Position numbers and translations under genes: made by a program. Source: JAGGTJ01 sp964457545 (GTDB lineage: Bacteria; Desulfobacterota; DSM-4660; Desulfatiglandales; Desulfatiglandaceae). From it: a stretch of 64,000 bases of DNA. The stretch spans positions 1 to 64,000 of the forward strand of contig CAYWEN010000006.1 of NCBI GenBank assembly GCA_964457545.1, given 5' to 3'. How positions within the stretch are numbered: the first letter of the stretch is position 1; every line of letters begins with the position of its first letter. The notes beneath the pieces were generated by a model. It worked only from the letters and a program-made list of their open reading frames with translations. It was not told the DNA's origin and searched no databases. Below are positions 44,195-52,727 of this stretch, piece by piece.

Positions 44195-45475
44195 ATGAGA
44201 ACAAAATCAGACATATTATTTGAAGAGGCACAACAATATATTCCCGGTGGTGTAAACAGTCCTGTAAGGGCAGGAAAGGCTGTAGGTGTAACTCCTTTGT
44301 TTATTGACAGAGCAGATGGATGCCTTGTGTGGGATGTGGATGGAGCTCAGTATATAGATTATGTTTGTTCATGGGGGCCTCTCATTCTTGGACATGCAAA
44401 CAGAACAGTCATTGAGGCTCTGAAAAAACAGGCTGTTTATGGCACCAGTTACGGAGCGCCCACAGGGCTTGAGCTTGATATGGCAAAGATGGTTACTGAT
44501 ATGGTTCCTTCCATAGAGATGGTGCGTTTTGTGAACTCAGGTACAGAGGCAGCTATGAGCGCCATTCGGCTTGCAAGGGGAATTACCGGCAGGGATAATA
44601 TTGTAAAATTTGACGGCTGTTATCATGGGCATGCAGACTCTTTTCTTGTTTCTGCCGGTTCAGGAATAGCCACTCTCGGTATACCTGGCAGTCCAGGTGT
44701 GCCAAAGGATACTGCGAAGTATACCATATCATTGCCTTATAATGATCTTGATGCTGTTCACAGAACCTTCTCCAAATTTGGTAAGGATATTGCGGCAATT
44801 ATTGTAGAGCCTGTTCCCGGAAATATGGGAGTCGTTGTGCCTGACATGGAGTTCTTAAAGGGTATAAGACAGATAACCAGGGAGTATGAAAGCCTTTTGA
44901 TATTTGACGAGGTTATAACCGGTTTCAGGGTAGGACGAGGAGGCGCCCAGGAGCTTTTTGGTATTATGCCTGATATAACCTGTCTCGGCAAAATCATAGG
45001 CGGGGGGCTTCCGGTTGGGGCATACGGTGGCAGTAGAGACATAATGATGAATGTGTCACCTGCAGGAAATATCTATCAGGCAGGAACACTGTCAGGTAAC
45101 CCTCTTGCAATGATAGCGGGGATCACAACACTGAAGCTTTTAAATGAGGAAGGGGTATACGATAAACTTGAAAGGCTTGGGGCAATGCTGTTTTCAGGCC
45201 TGAAAACAGCGGCTGAAAAGGCAGGTATTCCTGTTACGATCAACCGTATCGGCTCCATGGGTTCCCTGTTCTTTACTGAAGGACCTGTGACTGATTTCAA
45301 TTCTGCCAGCAAAAGTGATACAGAACGCTTTATACATTATTATAAGGGGATGTTAAATAAAGGAATATATCTTGCTCCATCGCCTTTTGAGTCAACCTTT
45401 ATCTCTATTGCCCATACTCCGGCGGCTATTCAGGCTACCATCCAGGCAGCAGCGGCAGTAATGTCTATGATGTAG
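44195..45475 (+). CDS. hemL: Glutamate-1-semialdehyde 2,1-aminomutase
   Basis: A 426-residue PLP enzyme that makes 5-aminolevulinate from glutamate-1-semialdehyde, at the head of tetrapyrrole synthesis. The PLP-binding lysine is Lys266 in ITCLGKIIGGGLPVGAYGG. Other family patterns are QYIPGGVNSPVRAG, NSGTEAAMSAIRLARG, DGCYHGHADSFLVSAGSG and LLIFDEVITGFRVGRGGAQ. It has full family length. It follows ahbB, in line with a heme, siroheme or cobalamin supply group. Confidence 0.97.
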   Translation: MRTKSDILFEEAQQYIPGGVNSPVRAGKAVGVTPLFIDRADGCLVWDVDGAQYIDYVCSWGPLILGHANRTVIEALKKQAVYGTSYGAPTGLELDMAKMVTDMVPSIEMVRFVNSGTEAAMSAIRLARGITGRDNIVKFDGCYHGHADSFLVSAGSGIATLGIPGSPGVPKDTAKYTISLPYNDLDAVHRTFSKFGKDIAAIIVEPVPGNMGVVVPDMEFLKGIRQITREYESLLIFDEVITGFRVGRGGAQELFGIMPDITCLGKIIGGGLPVGAYGGSRDIMMNVSPAGNIYQAGTLSGNPLAMIAGITTLKLLNEEGVYDKLERLGAMLFSGLKTAAEKAGIPVTINRIGSMGSLFFTEGPVTDFNSASKSDTERFIHYYKGMLNKGIYLAPSPFESTFISIAHTPAAIQATIQAAAAVMSMM

Positions 45476-45560
45476 GGGGTCGTGGTTTTCGGAAAGAATC
45501 CTCTGGCGTATCTGCTGACACTGTAAAAGGTTGCAAGGTGTAGCTGGCTGACAGGGCATG

Positions 45561-45779
45561 ATGAAAGTTGCAGAATGTTCAATCTTGTTCAAGTTCAAAG
45601 AAGGCAAAAATAACCGCAGCAATACATTGAGTATTTCAAGGATTAAGGTTTTAGTCTGGCGCATAAACCTGACAAAGGGACATTATGCACAGGTATCACA
45701 GACGTTGACAGGCAAACCGGTTTCTGGACAGGACATCAAAAGAATTGTGCGGGGCGATATTGGCAATAAAAAACAGTAA
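45561..45779 (+). CDS. Small hypothetical protein, uncertain
   Basis: A 72-residue basic frame (MKVAECSILFKFKEGKNNRS at the start, DIKRIVRGDIGNKKQ at the end). No family is recognised, and there is no strong ribosome binding site. It lies between hemL and the tRNA genes and may not be real. Confidence 0.25.
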   Translation: MKVAECSILFKFKEGKNNRSNTLSISRIKVLVWRINLTKGHYAQVSQTLTGKPVSGQDIKRIVRGDIGNKKQ

Positions 45780-45811
45780 AAAAAGAAAAGGTGTGTATAG
45801 AAAGGCCTGAA

Positions 45812-45884
45812 AGGCGGCAACCGGATTCGAACCGGTGAATAACGGTTTTGCAGACCGCTGCCTTAGCCTCTTGGCTATGCCGCC
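45812..45884 (-). tRNA. tRNA-Cys (GCA)
   Basis: On the minus strand the acceptor GGCGGCA pairs with TGCCGCC and the discriminator is T. The anticodon loop CTGCAAA gives anticodon GCA. The T arm is CCGGTTCGAATCCGG. The 3' CCA is not encoded. Confidence 0.93.
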
Positions 45885-45894
45885 ATATAAAAAA

Positions 45895-45970
45895 TGGAGC
45901 GGGAAACGGGACTTGAACCCGCGACAACCACGTTGGCAACGTGGAGCTCTACCAACTGAGCTATTCCCGC
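45895..45970 (-). tRNA. tRNA-Gly (GCC)
   Basis: On the minus strand the acceptor GCGGGAA pairs with TTCCCGC and the discriminator T is followed by an encoded CCA. The anticodon loop TTGCCAA gives GCC. The D arm is AGCTCAGTTGGTAGAGC and the T arm GCGGGTTCAAGTCCCG has one mismatch or G-T pair. It lies ten bases upstream of tRNA-Cys and is probably co-transcribed with it. Confidence 0.93.
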
Positions 45971-46172
45971 CCTGATCAGTGACAATATATCTATAGAATA
46001 TCTACAGACTGTAACGACCTTGTTTTTTTAAGAAAAGATTACCCAAGGTCAACCGTAATTGCTAATAATATAAAAACATGAAACAGTCTGATATATAATT
46101 ATATGTCTCAATCGGATTTTGTCAACAAAAAATCTGCAATTTCATGTCTGCGAACCATTTGTTGCGTGATAA

Positions 46173-47387
46173 TTATCTGTTTTTGGAGGCAGCAACAATA
46201 AATACAGGGTTAAGCGGTTTTAAATACAGTTCGTCAGCCAGTTTTTTTGAGCGAGATACTGTAACCTCTGTAATCGAGTAAGGCCACGAAACCTCATCAA
46301 AAAAGCTTGTTGTCTGGTTTAATGATTTCAAAAGAACCGTATGAATGACAAGCCTTCCCCCTGTTTTTAAAAAACCGGCGGCTTTTTTAAGGATTGTGAT
46401 ATTGTTTTTCAGGCCGCCGCCAATGAAGATTCTGTCTGGCTTTGGAAGTCTGTCAAGCCCTTCCGGCATAGTGCTGTTAACGACTGACACATTCCATGAG
46501 CCTGTTTTTTTTATATTTCTTCTTATTATATTGCATCGGTTTATATCTTTTTCCACGGCTATAACCATGCCTCTCCCTGCTAAGGAGGATGCCTCTATTC
46601 CTACAGATCCACAACCTGCCCCCAAATCCCAAACCACATGATGATCTTCTATAGAAAGCATGGCAAGTCCAACTGCTCTTATCTCTTTTTTTGTTATAAG
46701 TCCTTTTTGATGAATATACAAGTCGTCATCTATCCCTATTTTCAAAGGGATTTCAGGGTAACCTGTTCTGCGCAAGATGACAAAATTCAAAGGAGGAAAA
46801 TCTTTTTTAGCCGCCTCTGACAGGGTAAGGTTACTGATTTTTTCGTCCTTTTCTCCGAGATTTTCAAAAACGGTTATTGCAAAAATGTCAATTCCCGTTC
46901 TGATGAGTTCACGAGCAATCCTTGAAGGGGTAAAGATGTTGTCTGTATATACGCCGACAACGTCATGCTTTACAAGTGTCTGTAACAGGGGCAAAAGATT
47001 GTCTCTGCCATGACATGAGATCACTTTTATATCTTCCCATGAAAATTTTTCCTGTGCCGCTGCTGCTTGAAGTGTTGTGATGCCTGGATGAAAGATGACC
47101 TTGTTGGTATCAATGGAGTTGATAAGCTGTCTGCCTATTCCAAAAAAAAGAGGATCACCATCTGCAAGAACCGTTACCTTGCGGCCTGATTCAAGATCCT
47201 CTTTTATTCTGTTGATCAGGTCCTTGACAGAACCCTTTATAATTCTTTTTTCGCCGTTATATGTTTTGAAACGATCAAGCAGTCTCTGTCCACCCACCAG
47301 CACATCGGCATTGAAGATATAATCCCGAATGGTTTCGGGTAATTCGTTTAGGCCAGTACCAAGTCCTATGACATGTATGATAGTCAT
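46173..47387 (-). CDS. cbiET: Fused cobalt-precorrin methyltransferase/decarboxylase (CbiE-CbiT)
   Basis: A 404-residue two-domain SAM methyltransferase of corrin-ring synthesis. The N-terminal CbiE domain (about 1-200) has IHVIGLGTGLNELP and VTVLADGDPLFFGIGRQL. The C-terminal CbiT domain (about 215-404) has the SAM motif VWDLGAGCGSVGIEASSLAG and PDRIFIGGGLKNN. It methylates C5 and C15 and decarboxylates the C12 side chain of the precorrin-7 level intermediate. ATG 47387 overlaps the stop of the upstream SPL-like gene by four bases, so it is the last gene of a three-gene unit. Confidence 0.92.
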   Translation of the reverse strand: MTIIHVIGLGTGLNELPETIRDYIFNADVLVGGQRLLDRFKTYNGEKRIIKGSVKDLINRIKEDLESGRKVTVLADGDPLFFGIGRQLINSIDTNKVIFHPGITTLQAAAAQEKFSWEDIKVISCHGRDNLLPLLQTLVKHDVVGVYTDNIFTPSRIARELIRTGIDIFAITVFENLGEKDEKISNLTLSEAAKKDFPPLNFVILRRTGYPEIPLKIGIDDDLYIHQKGLITKKEIRAVGLAMLSIEDHHVVWDLGAGCGSVGIEASSLAGRGMVIAVEKDINRCNIIRRNIKKTGSWNVSVVNSTMPEGLDRLPKPDRIFIGGGLKNNITILKKAAGFLKTGGRLVIHTVLLKSLNQTTSFFDEVSWPYSITEVTVSRSKKLADELYLKPLNPVFIVAASKNR

Positions 47388-48490
47388 CTGTATTGTTTCC
47401 ACCTTTCAGGGAGTACACGACTGTCAAGATAATCAGAAAGTTCCTTTGATGTGCCTGGCGACCATCCGAGGCCTTTTTTCCATACCTCATCCGATTCCAT
47501 ACAGAGATACAGTCCGAGATCGTGGTACCATTTTTCAAGGTGTTCCCTCATAAAGCTGTATAATTCAATGCGTATTGGCTTGAAATACCTTTTTTTTCCA
47601 TCCAGCCCATCGACAAATTCCCCTATAAAGACCCTTGTCTTTGGCCGACGTTTCATGGCAATGGTCTTTAATGCAGGCATAAATCTCATTGAGCCCATGC
47701 TGATCCATGCTATTCCCTTGGGATCAATATACCTGTCCATAAGTTCTATGGTTTCACGATACCCCTTTTTCCACCCTGGATATGCAATAATGGGATCAAA
47801 ATGAAAGCCAAGGACAAATCCCTCCTTTTGGCATATTCTTGCTGCCTCTAATCTGCGTTTTATGGCAGGTGCACCATGTTCCTCAGTAGAACAGATATGC
47901 TGGCTGTTAAGTGACCAGGAGATTATAATTCTGTCTCTATGTCCGGTTTTAAGAATATTGTCTATGTTTACAGTCTTTGTCTTTAATTCCAAGATTGCAT
48001 TCTTTCTTGTGGAAAACCTGGGGATCAAATACTTGCTCCACTGAGTTATGGGATCAAGGGCAAGGCTGTCCGTAAATTCTCCTGTACCTATTCTGAAAAT
48101 TATGGATGGGTTTTTGTCAATATGGTCAAGTATCTTGTCCAGTTCCTTTGCATAGTTGACAAACACTCTTAAGTCAGGTTTGTTGAAATAGTCCTGCAGG
48201 ATACAGTAACTGCAGTCAAGGGGGCAATTTGTCCCCACATTTAATATCTGGTATCCACAGCATATGTAATTTTTTGTTCCCGGACATGGTTTAAGGAAAT
48301 CCCCTTTAAAGGAAAGCAGCCGGAGTGAATGCTTTCCCATATCAGCAGGCAGGGATGTCTTGTTGGCATTGTATGTGGATTCAGCTACATGAGGGATATC
48401 AGGAAGTGCCTGAATGATGTGTCTTGTAATATGATAATCAAAGGCATCTGTCTCTATAATCAGTTTGTTTATTGAACCATACCCGGACAT
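47384..48490 (-). CDS. Spore photoproduct lyase-like radical SAM protein
   Basis: A 368-residue radical SAM enzyme of the SPL family, with cluster motif CPLDCSYC within NVGTNCPLDCSYCILQDYF. It continues with FRIGTGEFTDSLALDP, RIIISWSLNSQHICSTEE, and GFHFDPIIAYPGWKKGY. True SPL repairs UV spore photoproduct in DNA, but such homologues also occur in non-sporulating bacteria, where the role is not settled. ATG 48490 lies one base after the ParB-like stop, with GGAGG upstream on the minus strand. It is coupled both to that gene and to cbiET. Confidence 0.88.
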   Translation of the reverse strand: MSGYGSINKLIIETDAFDYHITRHIIQALPDIPHVAESTYNANKTSLPADMGKHSLRLLSFKGDFLKPCPGTKNYICCGYQILNVGTNCPLDCSYCILQDYFNKPDLRVFVNYAKELDKILDHIDKNPSIIFRIGTGEFTDSLALDPITQWSKYLIPRFSTRKNAILELKTKTVNIDNILKTGHRDRIIISWSLNSQHICSTEEHGAPAIKRRLEAARICQKEGFVLGFHFDPIIAYPGWKKGYRETIELMDRYIDPKGIAWISMGSMRFMPALKTIAMKRRPKTRVFIGEFVDGLDGKKRYFKPIRIELYSFMREHLEKWYHDLGLYLCMESDEVWKKGLGWSPGTSKELSDYLDSRVLPERWKQYR

Positions 48491-48491
48491 C

Positions 48492-49469
48492 TTACGGCTT
48501 GTCCTCCCATGGTGCATTAAAGTCTTTAAGTCCTTTGATTGCAACCATGTTTTTCAGTATGCTGATCAATTCCTCTCCATCATTGAAATCTACTTCCAGC
48601 CTAAAACCTTCTGCCTCAAAGAATGGAGGAGCCTTTATATGGACCTTGGCAGGAAGTTTCAGTGATGCCACCTCTTTTCCGAACCTTGTTTTGGCCCTGC
48701 TCAACTGTGGGTAACGCAATTCCTTTAGGTAATCAATTACATTTCTTGATTTTTGAGGCTGATTGGTGTTTGCATCTGCCAGTATGTCTTTTAACCTTGG
48801 ATCAGCCAGTATTTCAGCAACAGATGTACCTTTTGCCATGGACAGGTCAGAGAGCATATCAATCAACTGTCGTTGATAATTGAAGTTCAGTCTTAATCTT
48901 GAGATGAAATTTCCGGTCATAGAAATATCTTGAGGCGACATATTCTGTTTGAACATGGAAATTAATGTTTTGAAAGAAACAATGTTGTTTATTAGGCATG
49001 TTTTCATGTTGTCATCAAGCTGTCTTTCGATTTTGAGATATAAATCAAGTGTGTAGTTATCACCTCGAAGCCCTAATGCAGGCATGTACTTTTTTATGAT
49101 TTCATTTTTGGTGATGTATGGCTCAAGGCGGGATAGGGCCATTGCCTTTTCTACAGTATTAAAGCCCCTTGAGACGAGATTGTCATACAGATTTATAAAA
49201 AGACTGTCAGTATGGGAAATATCTTTTTCCGTGGCAATCTGGCAGGGTATGTATGACAAGTCAAGATTTCTTGCTGCAAGTATGCGGCCATAACCGGTTA
49301 TTATCGACAGGCTGTTATTTGAAGCATTTAATAGCGGAGGATTAATAATTCCTACGGCTTTTATTGAGTCTTCAAGGACAGTTGTAGGACGTCCGAAACG
49401 CAGAAAATAAGGCTTTTGCCTGAAATCAATATCTTTAATGTTTATCTGTTCAGTTTTTGTTTTTATCAT
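48492..49469 (-). CDS. ParB/sulfiredoxin-like nuclease-domain protein
   Basis: A 325-residue protein. The N-terminal ParB-like domain (about 10-100) has DFRQKPYFLRFGRPTTVLED, SIKAVGIINPPLLNASNN, and ITGYGRILAARNL. The middle is helical (about 105-200), and the C-terminal part is unrecognised. It lacks the arrangement of a chromosomal ParB-ParA pair and no parS is visible, so a segregation role is unlikely. It leads the operon with an SPL-like enzyme and cbiET. ATG 49469 is followed by a standard start, MIKTKTEQINIKDIDF. Confidence 0.75.
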   Translation of the reverse strand: MIKTKTEQINIKDIDFRQKPYFLRFGRPTTVLEDSIKAVGIINPPLLNASNNSLSIITGYGRILAARNLDLSYIPCQIATEKDISHTDSLFINLYDNLVSRGFNTVEKAMALSRLEPYITKNEIIKKYMPALGLRGDNYTLDLYLKIERQLDDNMKTCLINNIVSFKTLISMFKQNMSPQDISMTGNFISRLRLNFNYQRQLIDMLSDLSMAKGTSVAEILADPRLKDILADANTNQPQKSRNVIDYLKELRYPQLSRAKTRFGKEVASLKLPAKVHIKAPPFFEAEGFRLEVDFNDGEELISILKNMVAIKGLKDFNAPWEDKP

Positions 49470-49923
49470 TCTCTTTGTGCTGAAAAGGTTTGCAGGGTGA
49501 GTCAGAATTGCATATAAGTTGTAATTTTTGTCGCTGTGTAATCCTATGTATAATATATTGTTTTACTGGGACAGGGGCATGGCAGATATAAAATATCCTG
49601 GATGAAAAAGACGTTGCATCTGAGATTTTAGTAGAGAGGAAGGATATAAGCAATACCTTAATGTAAGAAAATATGTATCAGCTCGATAATAGGGGGATAA
49701 CAGCGAACGTACCACCGGGGCAGGAGGATTACTTTTTCCGCTCCTGCCCCTATTCATTGAGCTTTTACGAAAATATGTTGTTTTGTTTGTGCCATTATGT
49801 ATAGAAAACGGGTTTTCATTGATTTTACTGTCACGTTCTGCTTTTTGTCTGCATCTTTTTTTGTCCTGTATTTATAGCATGCTTTTTGCAAAGAAATAAA
49901 CGGCTGATTAAAAGGAGTTTGGC
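49470..49923. other. Divergent intergenic region with strong hairpin, parB-like / fimT
   Basis: No gene is seen. A perfect ten-base-pair stem, GGGGCAGGAG...CTCCTGCCCC at 49717-49750 (loop gattactttttccg), is followed by TATTCATTGAGCTT, a module shared with the repeat at 43121-43261. A sigma-54-like site lies at 49875-49890. Confidence 0.5.
49875..49890 (+). promoter_or_regulatory. Sigma-54-like promoter before fimT
   Basis: TAGCATGCTTTTTGCA fits the TGGCACG-N4-TTGCA consensus with exact spacing but has A in place of the second base of the -24 GG. Transcription would begin near 49900, close to the fimT start at 49924. It is weaker than the pilM site. Confidence 0.35.
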
Positions 49924-50502
49924 ATGAAATGTTTTTATGTAAATAGGGCTTGTCTGGTTCTGAGAAAGGGTTTTCAAAGACAAGCCGGGTTTACCCTTAT
50001 AGAAGCTGTTCTTGTCCTTGCCATGATAGGGATTCTTGCCGGCATTACTGTACCGGCTGTTCTTCACTGGCTTCCTGATTACAGGTTGAGACGGGCTGCA
50101 ATGGCTGTTTGTTCTGATATGCAACAGGCGCGGTTGGAGGCAATAAAGTCAGATGCTGATATAATTGTTGTTTTTACTCCTGGTATTTATATGCCTTCCG
50201 GCAATGTGGGAAGTTATAAGATTTTTGTAGATGATGGTAGTGGTGGAGGTACTGCAGGTGATGGTGTGCAAAATGGCGGGGAGCGGCTTTTGAGGCAGGT
50301 TAATATGCCCAGGAATGTGTCTCTGTATTCTGACAATTTTACAGGCCACACTACAGGTTACAATAACCGGGGATTTCCCTGGAACAACAGGTGGGGAAAT
50401 ATAAGACTGAGAAATAACAATTCAAGGTATTACCAGATATTGTTTTCCATGGCAGGCAATATATCTCTTCAAAAGAGCAATGATGGCATAACCTGGTGGT
50501 AA
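49924..50502 (+). CDS. fimT: FimT/GspH-type minor pseudopilin
   Basis: A 192-residue type IV pilin-like protein. Its prepilin site QAG/FTLIEAVLVLAMIGI is near residue 22, after a long positively charged leader. Then GspH/FimT features: RLRRAAMAVCSDMQQARLEA and IIVVFTPGIY. Such proteins prime pilus assembly. It is the first gene of a minor-pilin set that runs to pilY1. Confidence 0.85.
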   Translation: MKCFYVNRACLVLRKGFQRQAGFTLIEAVLVLAMIGILAGITVPAVLHWLPDYRLRRAAMAVCSDMQQARLEAIKSDADIIVVFTPGIYMPSGNVGSYKIFVDDGSGGGTAGDGVQNGGERLLRQVNMPRNVSLYSDNFTGHTTGYNNRGFPWNNRWGNIRLRNNNSRYYQILFSMAGNISLQKSNDGITWW

Positions 50503-50553
50503 TGTTATTTTGCATTATGATGTCTGCATAAGGTCTTTTTTAAGGTGCAATAA

Positions 50554-51513
50554 ATGGGGAAGATGTCAACGCATTGTGATGGGTTTACTTTGATAGAGCT
50601 TCTTGTTGCTATGGCTATATCAGGTATTGTGGCAGCAGCCATATTTACGGCCTTTAAATCCCAGCAGGACAGCTATATCGTACAGGAAGATGTTGCTGCG
50701 ATGCAGCAGAGCCTGAGGGCAAGTATGTCAATATTGTCCCGCGATGTAAGAATGGCAGGGTTTGGCTTTTCTTCCGGACAGGTATCCTGGTATGACAACA
50801 GTGTTTCTCCATCTGTTACAGGATATATTAAGGGGATTTTCATAACCAATAGTAATCCTGATCAGATCGACATAATCTATGCAGATCCATCAGTTAATGC
50901 AACCATCACTCATCAGATGCCCAATTCAAGCGCTGAGTTGAATGTTGATTCAACAAATGGGTTTGCAAGTGGAAATCTTGTTATTGTTACTGATGGAAAC
51001 AATGCATCTCTTCTGGAAATAACACAAGTGCAGACCGCGGCTTTAAAGTTGCAACATAATCCAGGTGCCGGAAATATCAATCCTCCTGGAGGCCACAATA
51101 TCTTTCCTTCTGGGGGATATGGGGTCGGCAGCAAGGTGTATAAAGCGAGATATGTATCTTACAAGGTAACTGCGAATAATCCTTTGCATCCGGTATTGGC
51201 AATAAATTTCCAGGGGCCAAATGGAGCAGGAGGATACCAGCCTCTTGCCAATAACATAGAAGATATGGAGTTGGTGTATATCTTTGCCGATGGCGGAGAA
51301 GGTACTTCCTATAACGATACAGATGCTGACCCGAGCAATGATTATGATGATATCCGGGCGATAAGGATAAATATACTCGCCCGTTCAGATAAACCTGAGC
51401 GAAACTTCAGCGGTAGGCGGCCTGCTATAGAGGACCATGCTGCTGGTGGCGCTGATGCTTATCGTAGACGTATACTCTGTTCAACAGTAAAGATACGGAA
51501 TATGGGATTATGA
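50554..51513 (+). CDS. pilW: PilW-type minor pseudopilin
   Basis: A 319-residue pseudopilin. The prepilin motif is DGFTLIELLVAMAISGIVAA near residue 9. It then has QSLRASMSILSRDVRMAGFG, the classic PilW helix. The remainder is a large beta-rich domain. ATG 50554 has AAGGTG upstream; ATG 50563 is an alternative. It overlaps pilV by four bases (ATGA). Confidence 0.88.
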   Translation: MGKMSTHCDGFTLIELLVAMAISGIVAAAIFTAFKSQQDSYIVQEDVAAMQQSLRASMSILSRDVRMAGFGFSSGQVSWYDNSVSPSVTGYIKGIFITNSNPDQIDIIYADPSVNATITHQMPNSSAELNVDSTNGFASGNLVIVTDGNNASLLEITQVQTAALKLQHNPGAGNINPPGGHNIFPSGGYGVGSKVYKARYVSYKVTANNPLHPVLAINFQGPNGAGGYQPLANNIEDMELVYIFADGGEGTSYNDTDADPSNDYDDIRAIRINILARSDKPERNFSGRRPAIEDHAAGGADAYRRRILCSTVKIRNMGL

Positions 51514-51998
51514 TCAAAACAGCAAAAAACAGCCTCAATTGCGATGAAAATGGATTTACCCTTGTAGAAATACTTATAGCAATGACCATATTTGCCATTG
51601 GCATACTTGCTGTAGGGGCCATGCAGATTGCTGCAATTAAGGAAAATTCTTTTTCAAATGGCCTTACCGAGGCATCTACTATTGCCCAGGATCAGGTGGA
51701 ACAACTGATCATGGAGGATTTTAGCAATCCTGATCTTGTTGATGTCAATGGAGATGGGAATGCAGGTATTGATAATCCCAACCGTTCAACTGTAATAACA
51801 AGCGGGAATGTCCTTTTGCCTGTTGGAGGGGCAGGGCAGGCAGATCATGGCCAGGTGGTAAATGTTCAAGGATTGAATTATTTGGTTTACTGGAATATTG
51901 CAGATTTATCTTCTTTTGCAAAACAGATCAGGGTGATTGTTGCATGGAAGGGAAAGGAAATGCACCGTATTGCCCTGGATTATATAAAGAATAAATAG
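51510..51998 (+). CDS. pilV: PilV-type minor pseudopilin
   Basis: A 162-residue pseudopilin with leader ending NG/FTLVEILIAMTIFAIGIL (about 15-32) and LAVGAMQIAAIKENSF, the usual PilV start. Then come LTEASTIAQDQVEQLIMEDF and a beta domain ending RIALDYIKNK. It starts in an ATGA overlap with pilW. Confidence 0.88.
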   Translation: MIKTAKNSLNCDENGFTLVEILIAMTIFAIGILAVGAMQIAAIKENSFSNGLTEASTIAQDQVEQLIMEDFSNPDLVDVNGDGNAGIDNPNRSTVITSGNVLLPVGGAGQADHGQVVNVQGLNYLVYWNIADLSSFAKQIRVIVAWKGKEMHRIALDYIKNK

Positions 51999-52166
51999 AT
52001 GATTCCATCCAATGGGCATTTTCCTTTGTTTTCAGGGATAAAGGAAAAACAGCATGGTCACTGTATATCATTAGTATGAAAATCACCTGATAAGGGTTTT
52101 TGTACGGGTTGCCCTGATGCAGTATGGAAAAAGGTTTTTGCAGAGGTATGTGTAAAGGTTATGGCT

Positions 52167-52595
52167 ATGTGTATAAAACCGATAAATAACGAGGATGGTT
52201 CTGCAATCCTGCTTGCGCTTGTTATGTTGATCTTGCTGACGTTGTTAGGGATAGCAGTTACTACAACTTCTGTTGTAGAGACAAAAATATCGAACAATGA
52301 CAAAAATTATAAACAACGGCTTATGGAAGCAGACGCTGGTGTTTCATGGGCAGTTGCCAGATTAAATCAGAGTGATGCCTCTGTACCGGACGGTCAGGAA
52401 TTCAACCGGCTCAAGCCTTATCCCCTTAATTTTAAAGTTACCAAGCTTAGTGATTCGCTTGGTCCGCCTGTAAGTGTTGATATAAGGTCTGAATCAACAG
52501 GCGGTAATGGGAAGGTAGCCATATGGGCTGGTATAGAGTTGCCCACTCCAATAAGGGGGGCTTTGGAAGATACAGGGGAAAAAAAGACATATTAG
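52167..52595 (+). CDS. pilX: PilX-type pilus assembly protein
   Basis: A 142-residue protein with the PilX N-terminal pattern: NEDGSAILLALVMLILLTLL (about 8-27), GIAVTTTSVVETKISNND and EADAGVSWAVARL. It lacks the Glu5 of prepilins, as normal for PilX. An ATG at 52161 is an alternative start; AAAGG at 52154-52158 fits 52167 better. It stands 168 bases after pilV, and a 130-base gap follows before pilY1. Confidence 0.8.
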   Translation: MCIKPINNEDGSAILLALVMLILLTLLGIAVTTTSVVETKISNNDKNYKQRLMEADAGVSWAVARLNQSDASVPDGQEFNRLKPYPLNFKVTKLSDSLGPPVSVDIRSESTGGNGKVAIWAGIELPTPIRGALEDTGEKKTY

Positions 52596-52727
52596 CCTTG
52601 TGTCTGTTCATAATTATCTGCACATACTGTATCTACCGGGGATAATATGCGCATTTGTAAAATGTGCATTGCAGGCCTCTTTTAACAATTCCTTTATAAG
52701 GTCTTATAAAACCTTGGAGGACTCAAC

